A stretch of DNA of 64,000 nt, from positions 562,414 to 626,413 of the forward strand of contig NW_019776002.1 of assembly GCF_001039355.2 (NCBI RefSeq), written 5' to 3'. A model generated the notes under the pieces. The model saw only the letters and a list, made by a program, of their open reading frames with translations, was not told where the DNA came from and searched no databases. Positions 1 through 10,816 of the stretch are shown here, in pieces. Position 1 is the stretch's first letter. Every line of letters starts with the position of its first letter. This DNA is from Lingula anatina. Lineage: Eukaryota > Brachiopoda > Lingulata > Lingulida > Lingulidae. The translations under genes were made by a program, and so were the position numbers.

Positions 1-2867
1 CAATTTGCCCTCACGTGTAATTGCAATAAAAGCCAAGACGGGGGTGATAATATATTACCGATTCTGAGAAAATTTGCTGATCATTTTGAAAAAGTTGGCA
101 GTATGCAATAAGAAACAACATCACAAGGCTTCTCATATCTTTACTTCTTTCTGCGAAATCAAACCGCTTAATTCTCAGCGTGAACAGTGAGCGAGAGGAA
201 ATTGTGGTCAAAATCTGCTTAATGCTTTGCTACTGTTTGCTTTCAACCGACACAGAAACAGTCGAAACAGTCATCAGTGAATTGAAATGCTTATTTCCAT
301 GTTTTACGCTAATTTAAAGCATTGCGACCAGTGTACCATCGCTTATGATCAATGTGATATGAAGACTTGACGTATTTTATGGAAAAGTTGAAATCTTCAG
401 AAGCGTTTGATTGATTGACGCCTTGACAGTTTTAAAACATTGAAATGTTAAATAAAACGTTCAAAGCTATTTTTGCTAGCGTATTGAACCTTGCTCATAA
501 ACCAGATCTAAATCGGTCTCAAATGATTTGTCTTTCCTTTGCTGGAGCAAATTTACTTCGACTTGTTGAAAAACTTTGGCTTTATGGTGCCATAAACATC
601 GAGGAAATCGTCCTACAGTTATGGCTTAGAATCATTATGGTTTCAACAGGTCACATGGCCACATTAATTTCAAAAGTCTACTTTATGGCAGTAAGGGGTA
701 CAGTTTACATCCTTCGATCAGAAAAGCCCCCTTGTAATACGTTACACTTTCAGCGCATTCTATTAAAATGCATTCGTTTAAGCCTTTCTTGGTATTTTAT
801 TTTAAAAACATCTTACTTAAACGCAAGATAACACATTTACCACTATCTGTAAAATACAGGTGGGTCATGTCAAGAAAAAAAATGATGATGCTTAGAACTT
901 ACAACATTCAGGCCCGTAGCCAGGGGGGGGGGGTCGGGGGGTTCGAAAGAACCTCCCCTTTTGCTGGGAAAAGGTCCACTCTGGGTAAAATTTGATCTAG
1001 GTACATGTAGTTTTTATGGGAAAAGGTCCACTTTTTCAGTTGCTGGCTACGGGCCTGACATTGTAAAAAATTATCTCCAGTTTGCTTCGAATACAGCTAC
1101 CCGGCACCCAGATTGCAAAACAGCCCATAAAATGCTGAAGGAGTGTTGTAACGCTATCAGTAATAAAATGTGTTGAAATTATCCCAATAAAACAAGGGCT
1201 TGTTCCAACAGCCTTCCGTTACAATTACGCAGTATTATTAGTTGACAATGTTTGTTATATTAGGTAGTCAGACAGCTAAAGGAAGCAAATATACTGATTG
1301 AGGCATGAAGACTGATAAAATGATACAACAATATACAAACTTTGAGCATCTAACAAACTAGGCTTGGACTGCTACTGATTGGCCAGAATCATCGAAACAA
1401 AAATGAAAATAAAAGTCTGCACATTAAACACACTGAAGGATGAGTCACTTCTCAAACAAAAAAGTCAATAGCATTAATATGCCTGTACGTCAAGACAAAA
1501 CAAACTAAAAATTATAAAAAATATAAAAAATGCATTTTAGATCCAGGAGCAGGTTTCAGGTTAAACAGAAGTAACATTTGGAACATATATTGTCCACAAG
1601 ACAAATTATCGAAAAAACCTCAAAAACAAATAACGGATAGTGCGAAATTGGCCATGAATAATCCCTGTGTGAGCCTGAAATAAGAATGGAACCGTGGTAC
1701 TCTTTTTATTGCAGTATCAAGAAATGTGTACGGCCCCGCTCTGGTCCCGGCTCTGGCAACACAGACATTCTCAAGACATGGGAATATGTGAGGACACTGC
1801 TGCGTGTGTACATAAAAAGAGCATTTTATTTGATGATATAGAATAGAACACATACACAATGAAAAGTTCAAAACTCCACAAAATATTTTATTCTTAATTT
1901 ACACCTTTTCCAAATTCAGCATGCTCTGTTGCTATTGCCAGTCATGCCTATATGTCTAAAGCCCCCAATGGTTGCCTATCCTACTGCCCAGTAAGGCGAG
2001 TGTTATGGAAAATTATTCAAATAAGTTTTGGGAAGCGTATCTCTTATCTCTAGACCATGAAAGACTTCAAATTATCCAACCAAATACCCGTTTTAAAATC
2101 TTAAGACGCACATGCAGTCGAACGTAGAATGATCTTCGGAAGGGGCGTTCCCTTTATTAAATAGGTGCATGTTTTCAAAGTGTCAGTGCTCATCCAAGAC
2201 GTAAACACATTAAAAAGTATTCTGCTCGGAGAAAGGACATATTCTCCTAAGATAATCTTCAAAATCCTTGACCCTTTCTGTACTAAACATCCTGATCATG
2301 AACCCAAGCCTGGAATATAATGACAGGCCTTGCGTTGCATTTGCAAATGAACAGTCCTGTATTCCAGTACCGCTACATTTACGTCAGTGCTTGACATATC
2401 CTTGAATGAACAAGCAATAATGGTAATAATTATAATAATAAAACGGTCAACAAAAGCCTTGTCCGTCTAAGTTCAAATATTGCTATCTTTTTAAAATGCA
2501 TTTCGCTAATACAATATATTGAGGCATATAGCAGCAAAGGTGTGATTGCGTTAGTTGAGCTTGGTACATCCCATTGTGTTTTTTCTTGTTCTCAACTGAT
2601 GAGTCGCAATTTTACCTACGAGCACATTTTGGTAGACGTTCAGGTTTTAAGCACTGTTCAGAGTATATCTAAACTGAAGTTTTCCTTTCGCATTTTTGGG
2701 AGATAGCATGACTTTCTGTCCTGGGAGCGGCCTTCTCGTGCCATCCTGTAACAAGGTGAACAATGTAGAACATTTTAAAGCTGAATAGCAGTGATTCTAT
2801 GGTGAGACATTCAAAATATCGACTCTAATTAGTGCACGGAAATATAAGTTAACAGTATAAACATCGG
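1..2867. other. Gene-poor left flank
   Basis: Apart from the MITE at 909-1057 I see no supportable gene here. The longest open frames (445-831 on +, 1620-1871 on -) have no recognisable domain, no good splice sites and no low-complexity coding signature. The right part may hold the 3' UTR of the minus-strand gene that ends at 2868. Confidence 0.5.
909..1057. mobile_element. MITE with 15-bp TIRs and 5-bp target duplication
   Basis: The 149-bp element starts CAGGCCCGTAGCCAG and ends with the exact reverse complement of that 15-mer. It is flanked by the direct repeat ACATT (904-908 and 1058-1062), a likely target-site duplication. Inside, the string GGGAAAAGGTCCACT occurs twice. There is no coding capacity, so it is a non-autonomous DNA transposon. 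The superfamily is not settled by these features. Confidence 0.85.
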
Positions 2868-5800
2868 TCACACTTCACCCTTTAAAGATACCTTGCCCAT
2901 ACAAATACTTACATCATTTGAGAAGCGCCGCAGTCGAAATACTCGCTCTTTCTTATTGTCTTTTGATTTCATCTCAGAGTGCCAGGAATCAAGCTTCATT
3001 TCCAGACTACTCAATGCTTCGTCGCTGGTTTGCCAGTCCCGGAAAGGTTCTACCGCGCCTTTGACTTTACCATCCTTAAGTGCTTTATTGTGGCAACTGA
3101 ATGTAAATATTGATCGGTTTTCGCCAGTATTTCCTGGGGAAACATTATTACTTAGGTGAGACGGGTTTTCCCATGGATTTATCTTGGTCGCTCTGTCGTC
3201 GGTTCTGCTCTTGTTCCAAAACATTTTATTTTTTGTCAGTTTTGAGTCAAAGTCTCGATGAATGAAACCGGATTGTTTGCCGAAAGTAACCCCACTTAAA
3301 CTTTGAGATAACTTTTGTTGTCTTTTGTCTGTTCTTCCAAACTGTAAATCCGTATGCAAGCTGCGTAAAAAATGGGTGTCGTCCATATTTCCCAGTCTAT
3401 CCAACCTTCTCTCTATCTTAGCTTTGCAGTGTGCCTTTATTGCATCTGCCGTCTTGGAATATCTTTTCATTAACTGACGTTCATAAGACCTGGTTGTCAA
3501 GAGAAAAACTTCACATGGAACCGCAGCAACTGCAGTCTGTAGGTAGCGAGGAACATCGAAAGACACTTCTATGTCACCTTCAATAAAAAACAAGATATTT
3601 TGCGATACCATATACAAATATAGGTTCTTGCTTATTCGAGAACCTTTGATACAACTTTTGGAGCAATAAAATTTAATACCTCTTCTCTTTTTTCTTGTAT
3701 TTTACTCAGCTTTCGCATTCAGAGGGTATCTTTGTAGGCACTGGTTAAAATAGGTTAAATAGAGGATTAAGAACTAAAGAACAGTCTATATTCAGCAAAT
3801 TAAATTTCCATCCAACAAGAACCAAGTCTGAAATCTGATAAATGTTTTGAAAGGACTTGGTTTTTCACTATAAATGCATTACGTGATAACCGGTGTAACA
3901 AGAATGGTAGTCCTGGGAATGGAAGTCCCATATAATTAGTACAGGTTGGGGTTAGTTGGACTATTGGGGTTAGTATATGGGACAAATGTCACCTGTACAA
4001 AGTAATGGGAAACGGACTACGGTTCCTGGGGACACCCGTTCCTTTTGCACCGGGTTTTGTCAGGCAATGTTCCCCCACACCACCCCCGTCCTTACCTACA
4101 GCCTCCCCTGTCCCAGAAATGCACACCTCTACACTTCTGCCTCGGTGTCCAAGCCAGTTGGTGACAGTCAAGGGTTTTGTTCTATTGGCTCCAACTTCTT
4201 TGCTGAGCAGGCGTCTTGTAAACATAAAATAGTGTTTTAACACTTTGAAGTGTTTAAAAAAACTCAGTTATATTAGTCATGTTGTTGATTTTGACTGAAT
4301 AAGATTATCAGTGATGGTAAGACCATTATAAACGTATCGAAATAAGTTTTATTGATAGAACGAAAGTGGACAAAGTTATGCATTTACGATTTGCTCACCC
4401 GTCTTCTTTGCCGTCAGGTTTGCTCCAATGGCTTCCTCGGAAATTGGTGAAGTTGTTCTGCCGCCAATGGAGTGATGGCTGCATGGTGATTTTAACTTGG
4501 CCTCTGTCAACAAATACCATCAAAAATCACTTACAAAACGTAAATCGACCAATAAAGATACAAACATGTGTACGTAAATATGAAAATTAATACAAAATGT
4601 ACCTGATATTGAAAAGGATCAGATAATTGTCTGCAAAACGATTTGTTTCTTGTACATAATAAACAGGTACAGTTATGTACAGGATAAGATGTGGAGTACC
4701 TGATAATATAAAATATCCCCTCCACTGGGTCGCCCTGCTTTAAAATCAGACCATCAAAGGGGATGGTTCTTTTGATCAAGCTCATGGCAAGCTGTCTTTT
4801 GCACTTGGGTTGCCAGCTACAGAAATATTCACAGTTATTTACAAAGGCCATCTTTGCATTAAACTCTTGTTCCTTGGCGGCTCTTAGACAGCGATTGAAT
4901 AGTTCTCTGCTGACGACCAGTAAATCTGTCTTGGTGTCGACTATAACGGAGGCGGTACGGACGCAGTCCTCAGTAATCAGGGCTACTTCACCAAAACTTT
5001 TACCTTCATCTACAGTAAATAATGCGTGATAAGTTAAGAGAAAAACTTTTTTGTCTGTTAAAATTAATTCACAGATTGTCGAAAGTGGCACATCAGAAAA
5101 TTAGTATCAGTGTTTTTTTCTGATATCGTTACAAAGAATTTTTCTGTGGAGATGATGTCCAATAAACATCTGAAGTTGACAAGTTTATAGAGACTTTCCT
5201 GTTTTCTACTCACCCAGGCTTGTGACGTAAGCCCCGTATGGCCGCCTGTCCAGAGGCTTGGAGCGAACAGAACTGTCTTCGTTCTCCAAAACTATCTCTC
5301 CATCTCCAAGTTTATTGTTGAAGTAAACAGAAACTTGTCCGTGGAGTATGATATAAAATCTAGAAGAATATAAATTTGTTTGAACAAATATTCTCAGTGA
5401 AGTTTAACGTATCTACCTGCACCAACTAAAATGCAAATTCGCGTCTAGATATTTTAAAGACAGAAAATGTAAAAAATTTAACGACATACCTGTCTCCCTT
5501 TTCTTCTTGGTGTATGATTACGTAATCTGTGTCACAGTGCTGAAAATTGCAGTTGCGAATGATGTCCTTTAAAATATCTATAAAGGAAATATCAAATTGT
5601 TAGATCCATTTCTTAGTAAGTATTATCCAAGTAAAAGCAAAATTTGAAATCTTTGGCATTATATGTTCATTTAACAAACGACATGAAAACAATGATTTCG
5701 TAACTCAATTATGATATCACCTGTTTCGGTTGTAAAGCCCGCTGACAGACCCTAGCGGATCCAGGAAGATTTGTGAAAACAACCATTTTCAAAAGAGAAA

Positions 5801-6034
5801 AAAAAGGCTGAAGTATCATATGATAAAACGAAATGAAAATGATACTGCAGTGAAAATAGGAAAAAACACCATCTTTTTGTGACTAACCTAGATTTTAAGC
5901 TCACCTTTTTGAACTGATCTAAACAGTTCGGATTTCTTCTGGAACCAGGGGATCAGCTGCTCGATCATAGCATCCGGTCTGGAATCCGGTGGCTGGGTGA
6001 TCACTGACAGTACTTTTTGGTACATAAAAGCCAT
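2868..6034 (-). CDS. Cyclic nucleotide-binding domain protein, CNBD2-like
   Basis: Seven exons (6034-5905, 5577-5490, 5359-5214, 5009-4700, 4503-4399, 4202-4096, 3577-2868) join in phase to 1,596 nt, 531 residues, close to vertebrate CNBD2. Around residues 37-170 lies a cNMP-binding fold. Its phosphate-binding cassette reads FGEVALITEDCVRTASV, keeping the glycine-glutamate and arginine-threonine-alanine positions used to bind cAMP or cGMP. A second fold starts with FDGLILKQGDPVEGIFYIIR in exon 4 and runs through exons 5-7, but its cassette is degenerate (GDIEVSF...RYLQTAV). The C-terminal tail is polar and basic. CNBD2 is linked to sperm development in mouse; a similar role here is inference. 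The Met at 6034 is the first in frame after a possible acceptor, and an open frame continues upstream, so a further 5' exon is possible. Exon 6 lies beside the MITE at 3890-4053. Confidence 0.8.
3890..4053. mobile_element. MITE, family copy 1 (second copy at 41516-41671)
   Basis: The ends are CCGGTGTAACAAGAATGG and, inverted, CCGGTGCAAAAGGAACGG. The interior shares long matching blocks (for example GGGGTTAGTATATGGG) with the copy at 41516-41671, so the two are one dispersed family. There is no coding capacity. This copy lies in an intron of the CNBD2-like gene, about 40 bp from exon 6. Confidence 0.75.
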
Positions 6035-6728
6035 AATGTCTGTTCTAAGCACACCAGCTTTGGCCTTGATGGTTCAATCAGAATTATGGCTGTATCACAA
6101 CACTCAGAATTGGCAGAAGAAATAATCTTCAGTTTCGGAAGTCCTTTTCGGTGTCTTTTTTTACGCCAGCATCCTGTTAAATTCTGTTGTGCTGTTATCA
6201 CTTACAAGTACAGATCCATATGCGCAGTTTTGTTTGCTATTGAGTAGCCACAGAAAATGTTGCATATTCCACGTATAACATCACCGACTGTTTTAACTAC
6301 TACGTGATGTATCGCAATGCAACAGCTCATTGAACCCTTTCAAACAAAATCTAGCATGGGTTGATTTTACATATTCTTCGCGCGATTCTCATTTTATGCC
6401 TTGGCAACGAGCTATTTTTCTAATCCGTCTCTGTCACAGAATTCAATGGACATATAGTGATGTACACAAAGCACTTTATTTGCGACGTATATATTCCTTT
6501 CATATTGCTTTTACAAAGACCCGCGTGGAATCGTTACCTGTTATTGTACTACCAGTTAGATTGAACGATTCACCTGGCAAAGAGGGCTGAAAATAGACTC
6601 CCGCCAATCTCAGATGTGTATCACATAACAAAACCGGTGTATAATTATAGGCATTTTGAGTTCAAAACCTTAAAACATATTATCCCAAGTGAGAAAATTA
6701 AGTTAACAGGGTGTGAGAGTGATCGACT

Positions 6729-7061
6729 TTAAAGGGATAATAACTCTTCGTTTTGGTCAAAAAATGAATTTTCCTGGATTAAACAACAATTTCTCCATAC
6801 TTACCAATGGTAAATGAATCCATTTTTACATTCAAAGTTAGTCCCTAGTTTTTTTCTAAAAAGTTTTTTTTTGTTATAATCTCTTAAGTGATTATAACAG
6901 TGAATAGCCATCAATGGAGGTCACGTGGTCTTAAGACAAGCTCAGATATCAGAATAATAGCTATAACTGCCGTTTTTGTGGTATATCATATTTCTACGAG
7001 ATGTTTACAATGTTTTTATTGTAAAATATAGATCTCATACGAAGAGTTATTATCCCTTTAA
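6729..7061. mobile_element. TTAA-flanked MITE with about 20-bp TIRs
   Basis: The left end AGGGATAATAACTCTTCGT and its exact inverted copy at the right end are each bordered by TTAA (6729-6732 and 7058-7061). TTAA target duplications are typical of piggyBac-type elements. The 333-bp unit has no transposase, so it would be a non-autonomous derivative. Confidence 0.75.
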
Positions 7062-8726
7062 CAGAATCGGTTTATTTCTAAGGGGGGAACCCAAGGCCAA
7101 AGTATATCAATTAGTTGACAAGAACGATTTTACACTGAAATATGTGAGGCACAGGGATAGGAAATGTACCAACTTTTGTACCAACCTTTGTCTTCGTTTG
7201 CTTACGTTAGGACACACAATAGATAGTTAATTTAACTTTTAATAAAAGTTGGTTTATGGGCAGTGCTTCTTTGTAACCAGGGACGGCAGACGCAATTTTG
7301 ACATATGATGCTACATTTCAGGGTCCGTCGGTGTTTTAATTTTTTTATTTCAGGGAGGGGGACATTTTTTCTTGGGTGTCAACTATTCATTTCCAGATCA
7401 ATACCCAGTATATTTTTCCGTTACAGAAAAAAATAGGTACAGAAAATTGAAATTTTCCCTAAAAAATAGGGTCGGTCGCACTCGTTAACCAATAGATTAA
7501 TTTTGTCTTATAGTTTTTTTTTTAATGTTTGAATGTTTGTGCGTAGGGAGAAGGCATTCCTACGTACTTGCCTCCCCTCAAGCGAAATCATATTCATGGC
7601 ATTAATTACTAAGGGTGTATCTTTAAACTGTTGACATTCCACCCCTTAGCTGGCAAAAGATCCGACGTTTATATATGGCGGTAGTCTGCTCGATGTCTCA
7701 TGTATTTATTGATCTAAATCTAAATGGAAGGAGAGCGAACACGTGTAAGAAGGGGAGTTGTTACTATTATATGGTCTGGAGCAGGACACAATGGAGCCAT
7801 CCTTAGGTAAATATTCACATTCTGAAATTTTCATCATTCGCTCTTCCTTTAACCTCCCAATTCAAACAATCATAGCAGCTGACATTTTAATACCCCTTTA
7901 GGGCAACAATGATATCCTTAATAAAATCCATTCTTCTTTTGTCCTTTACTGGACAAATGCCCCAACAGAATATCTACGCACAGAGACACTTGTGCTGTAG
8001 AAGAGTATTTTAAAAAGTCAAACCCCCATTTGTGATCTCATTATTAACGGACGTGCTTGAAAAATAATTTCACTGATTTAAGTCCATTAATTTTTTACAT
8101 GAGAGTTCTATAGATTGGAAGAAATACACATCAAAAAGTAATCTAGGTATTTTTGTGGGTTGTAATCATGTGAACATTTTGGATATGGAATAACTTGGTA
8201 ATTAACTTAAAAGCATTAAAATTCATAGGAAAATTTTAATTTTGCCATATAAAGGTTTAACATTCACTCCAAGCCTTTCTTCAATGCAAGGCAAAATAAT
8301 AATAATAATAATGATCAGTACTTTATAAGCGAAACACACAGAGGATACTTATCATGTACTGAAATATTTAAATAACATGTATATGTTACAGCTTCAATTT
8401 GCACATGGTAAAAAGCTAAAGTTGCATTTATGTACTTTGCAAATTATTCACATGTTGATGCATAAGTGTTGACTTGACTCCGGTCAAACAGAATATCTTT
8501 ATATGAGGTCAGATTCCTGTCAATGTCCTCTCTTCTATTCTGTATCCATGTGACATGTAAAGAGTCCTGTCACAGATGTAATATAATATTCTTTATTCTG
8601 TATCCACATGTGTTAACATTATTTGGATGACCCACTTCACTTCCAACGCCTCCGCAGGTGTTTTATCTCTCACTGCCATGTTTAGTGTAGAATTCAAACA
8701 ATGTAAATTTACATAATCATTTGTCA
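7062..8726. other. Intergenic stretch without a recognised gene
   Basis: Mostly A+T-rich with short homopolymer and AAT-type runs. The right part should include the MZT1 3' UTR (transcribed leftward). I see no domain-bearing open frame on either strand. Confidence 0.5.
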
Positions 8727-10138
8727 TCAGGATTGTTTTGACTGTCCTCCGCTACTGTCTGTTTCCTGCAATGAAAATTTCATAAAATCAGGTTATTTTT
8801 AATCAAGAAAAAAAAACAAACAAATAAATAAATAAAATAATAATAAAATAAAATAATAATAAATAAACAAAACCTTGTAGTGGGATCTTATGTGGATTTC
8901 TGCAATTTTTTGCCCTGTAACTGCCAAATTATACATCTGTTTGAGTTGAACTTTGTGTATTAATAAAAGGATCAAGATTGCAATTAGGAACATTCTTTTC
9001 TGAAGTCACTGCATACTTTGCTGTATAATCAGGAACTTCTGTATTGTATACCTCTTAACCGCCCAGCTGTATGGCTGGTTTACATGAAATTGTGTGAGCT
9101 TAGATAAAAAAGATGGTTATATTGAAAAAATAGTAAATTTCAGAAATTTTCCTATTATAACTAATAATCTAAGTTTACTCAATTTAAACACGTTAGCTTT
9201 TGAGTTTTTATTTCTATCTAATATAGACTTCCTTTGAGTTTTATGCACATCATATTTGATATTTATACAAGGGTCAACCATGATGTCTTGTTTATTGAAA
9301 CAATCATGAATGACATATATATTACAACTGCTGGTATGAAATTAATATGCAGATAATTAAGTTCCATTAACAATTTTTCAGTTGAATCATTTACTTCTGA
9401 GTTGGAGCTTAAATGAAATATTATTTAGGATCATTAAAATGTGAGGCATTAAATCTTACCTTTAATGCAGCAGATTCCCTCCTTAATTCTTGTATTACCG
9501 TGGCCAAAGCCTCAGGATTCACTCCACTTTCACACAAACTGACACATATGGCCAGTGTTTCTGCATCAAGACCAGTATTCAGCAAGTTAGAGATCTCCAG
9601 AAGAGCTGTAAAATAAAGCAGTGAAAGAAACTTATTATTATTAATTTATTAATTATATATTTGTGATTATAAATTTCTAGGAGAAAATAACACCTGGAAA
9701 TAAAAGTGGGGTGTTCAACAGTTGAAATAAATACCTTTTACATGTAGTTTGATGGCGTCTGAAAAAAAAAATGGTGTCACTGAAACTAGAATAGCTTTAA
9801 ACCTAAATAAGACAGTTCAAATTTCGAACGCCTAATTCAAACTCAGATATGTAGGTAATCAAATTTAGATACATAGGTATCTGTGTGTCATATAAATGTG
9901 TTGATATCTGCTTGAAAAACTGAACTCAAATGATTGAGTCTCAATGCTACCGACATCGTCATTTACATCGTCAAATTCATGCTTTGTAAAAAGCAGTGTC
10001 TATCAGATAAACAATATTCATGACCTTCAATATCATAGGCAGTTAATCAATGCCTGTATTTTTCTCAAAGACTAACAGATACATACTGTCCATCGTTTCT
10101 CTTGCTGTGGACACTTGCTTGCCGTTGTCCCCCGCCAT
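8727..10138 (-). CDS. MZT1: Mitotic-spindle organizing protein 1 (MOZART1)
   Basis: Three exons (10138-10087, 9605-9460, 8765-8727) with GT-AG borders join to 237 nt, 78 residues; human MZT1 has 82. The whole small helical MOZART1 domain is present: [19 protein letters not shown], then [20 protein letters not shown], then [13 protein letters not shown], followed by a short polar tail ending in a TGA at 8727. MZT1 binds the N-terminal regions of gamma-tubulin complex proteins and is needed to recruit gamma-tubulin ring complexes to centrosomes and spindle poles. The gene is head to head with BORA (start codons 680 bp apart). Exon 3 encodes only 12 residues. Confidence 0.96.
8817..8872. repeat. 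A-rich AAATAA-type simple repeat
   Basis: A run of AAATA/AATAA units in the second intron of MZT1, close to the acceptor of exon 3. Confidence 0.8.
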
Positions 10139-10816
10139 TACAACGACCTTGACTTTACCGTGACCTACTTTATTTCGATTGGTAGATTGACACCGAGGCG
10201 GTGAAGTTTAAAGTTTTGTTTGATGCTATCACAACACAGAGTAGACCAGCTAAGGGAACGATCTATGTGCAATTTTACTCAAATGCAGTTCATGACACTA
10301 AAAATTCATAAAAATTATTAAGGTGGGTTACTCAATAGTGTATTTATAAAAACTTAAAGCGCAATAGCTATGGTATTTTACAGCCCAAGGGTTTTTTTGG
10401 AAGAGAGTTACAACGAGATCCATGTAACTTACATGTGTACACTGTACAACGATACTTTCATGATTTTAACTGTGCGATCAGAGTTGCATGTAACTTTGTG
10501 CCATAATTGTATTTACAAAAATTCACAATATCTAACGATTTAAAGATATTCAGCTATAGAGAGCACGCTCTTCAATTTATATTAATTTTAATTAAAAAGC
10601 TAGATCAAGGCACAGCACCAATCATTAAAGCTTTCCTTTGATAATTGTGTGTCAGCTCATTGAGGCAGGATTCAGCTGGCTTGACTTGATTACAATTAAG
10701 ATATATCCAGGATAAGAAGACATTAAAACTTTATGGCATGTTAATCATTTTCATAGATTCATGAATATCTAGAAAATGTGGACCCTAAAATACAATGTTA
10801 AGTTTACACTTTCAGC
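10139..10816. promoter_or_regulatory. Divergent MZT1/BORA intergenic region
   Basis: The start codons of the leftward MZT1 and rightward BORA are 680 bp apart, so both promoters must lie in this segment (or BORA has a 5' non-coding exon in it). I see no TATA box that can be assigned with confidence. A shared bidirectional promoter is inference from the head-to-head arrangement. Confidence 0.6.

Noticed and set aside
445-831. 128-codon open frame on the + strand
   Set aside because: No recognisable domain, no supporting splice sites, ordinary A+T-rich composition; likely chance.
1620-1871. 83-codon frame on the - strand
   Set aside because: No similarity recognised and no gene context.
4005-4232. 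Plus-strand frames of 75-87 codons
   Set aside because: They overlap a minus-strand coding exon and a MITE; no domain.
6001-6201. 66-codon minus-strand frame overlapping the first CNBD2-like exon
   Set aside because: It is in a different frame from the conserved exon; a shadow, although a further 5' exon in another frame remains possible.
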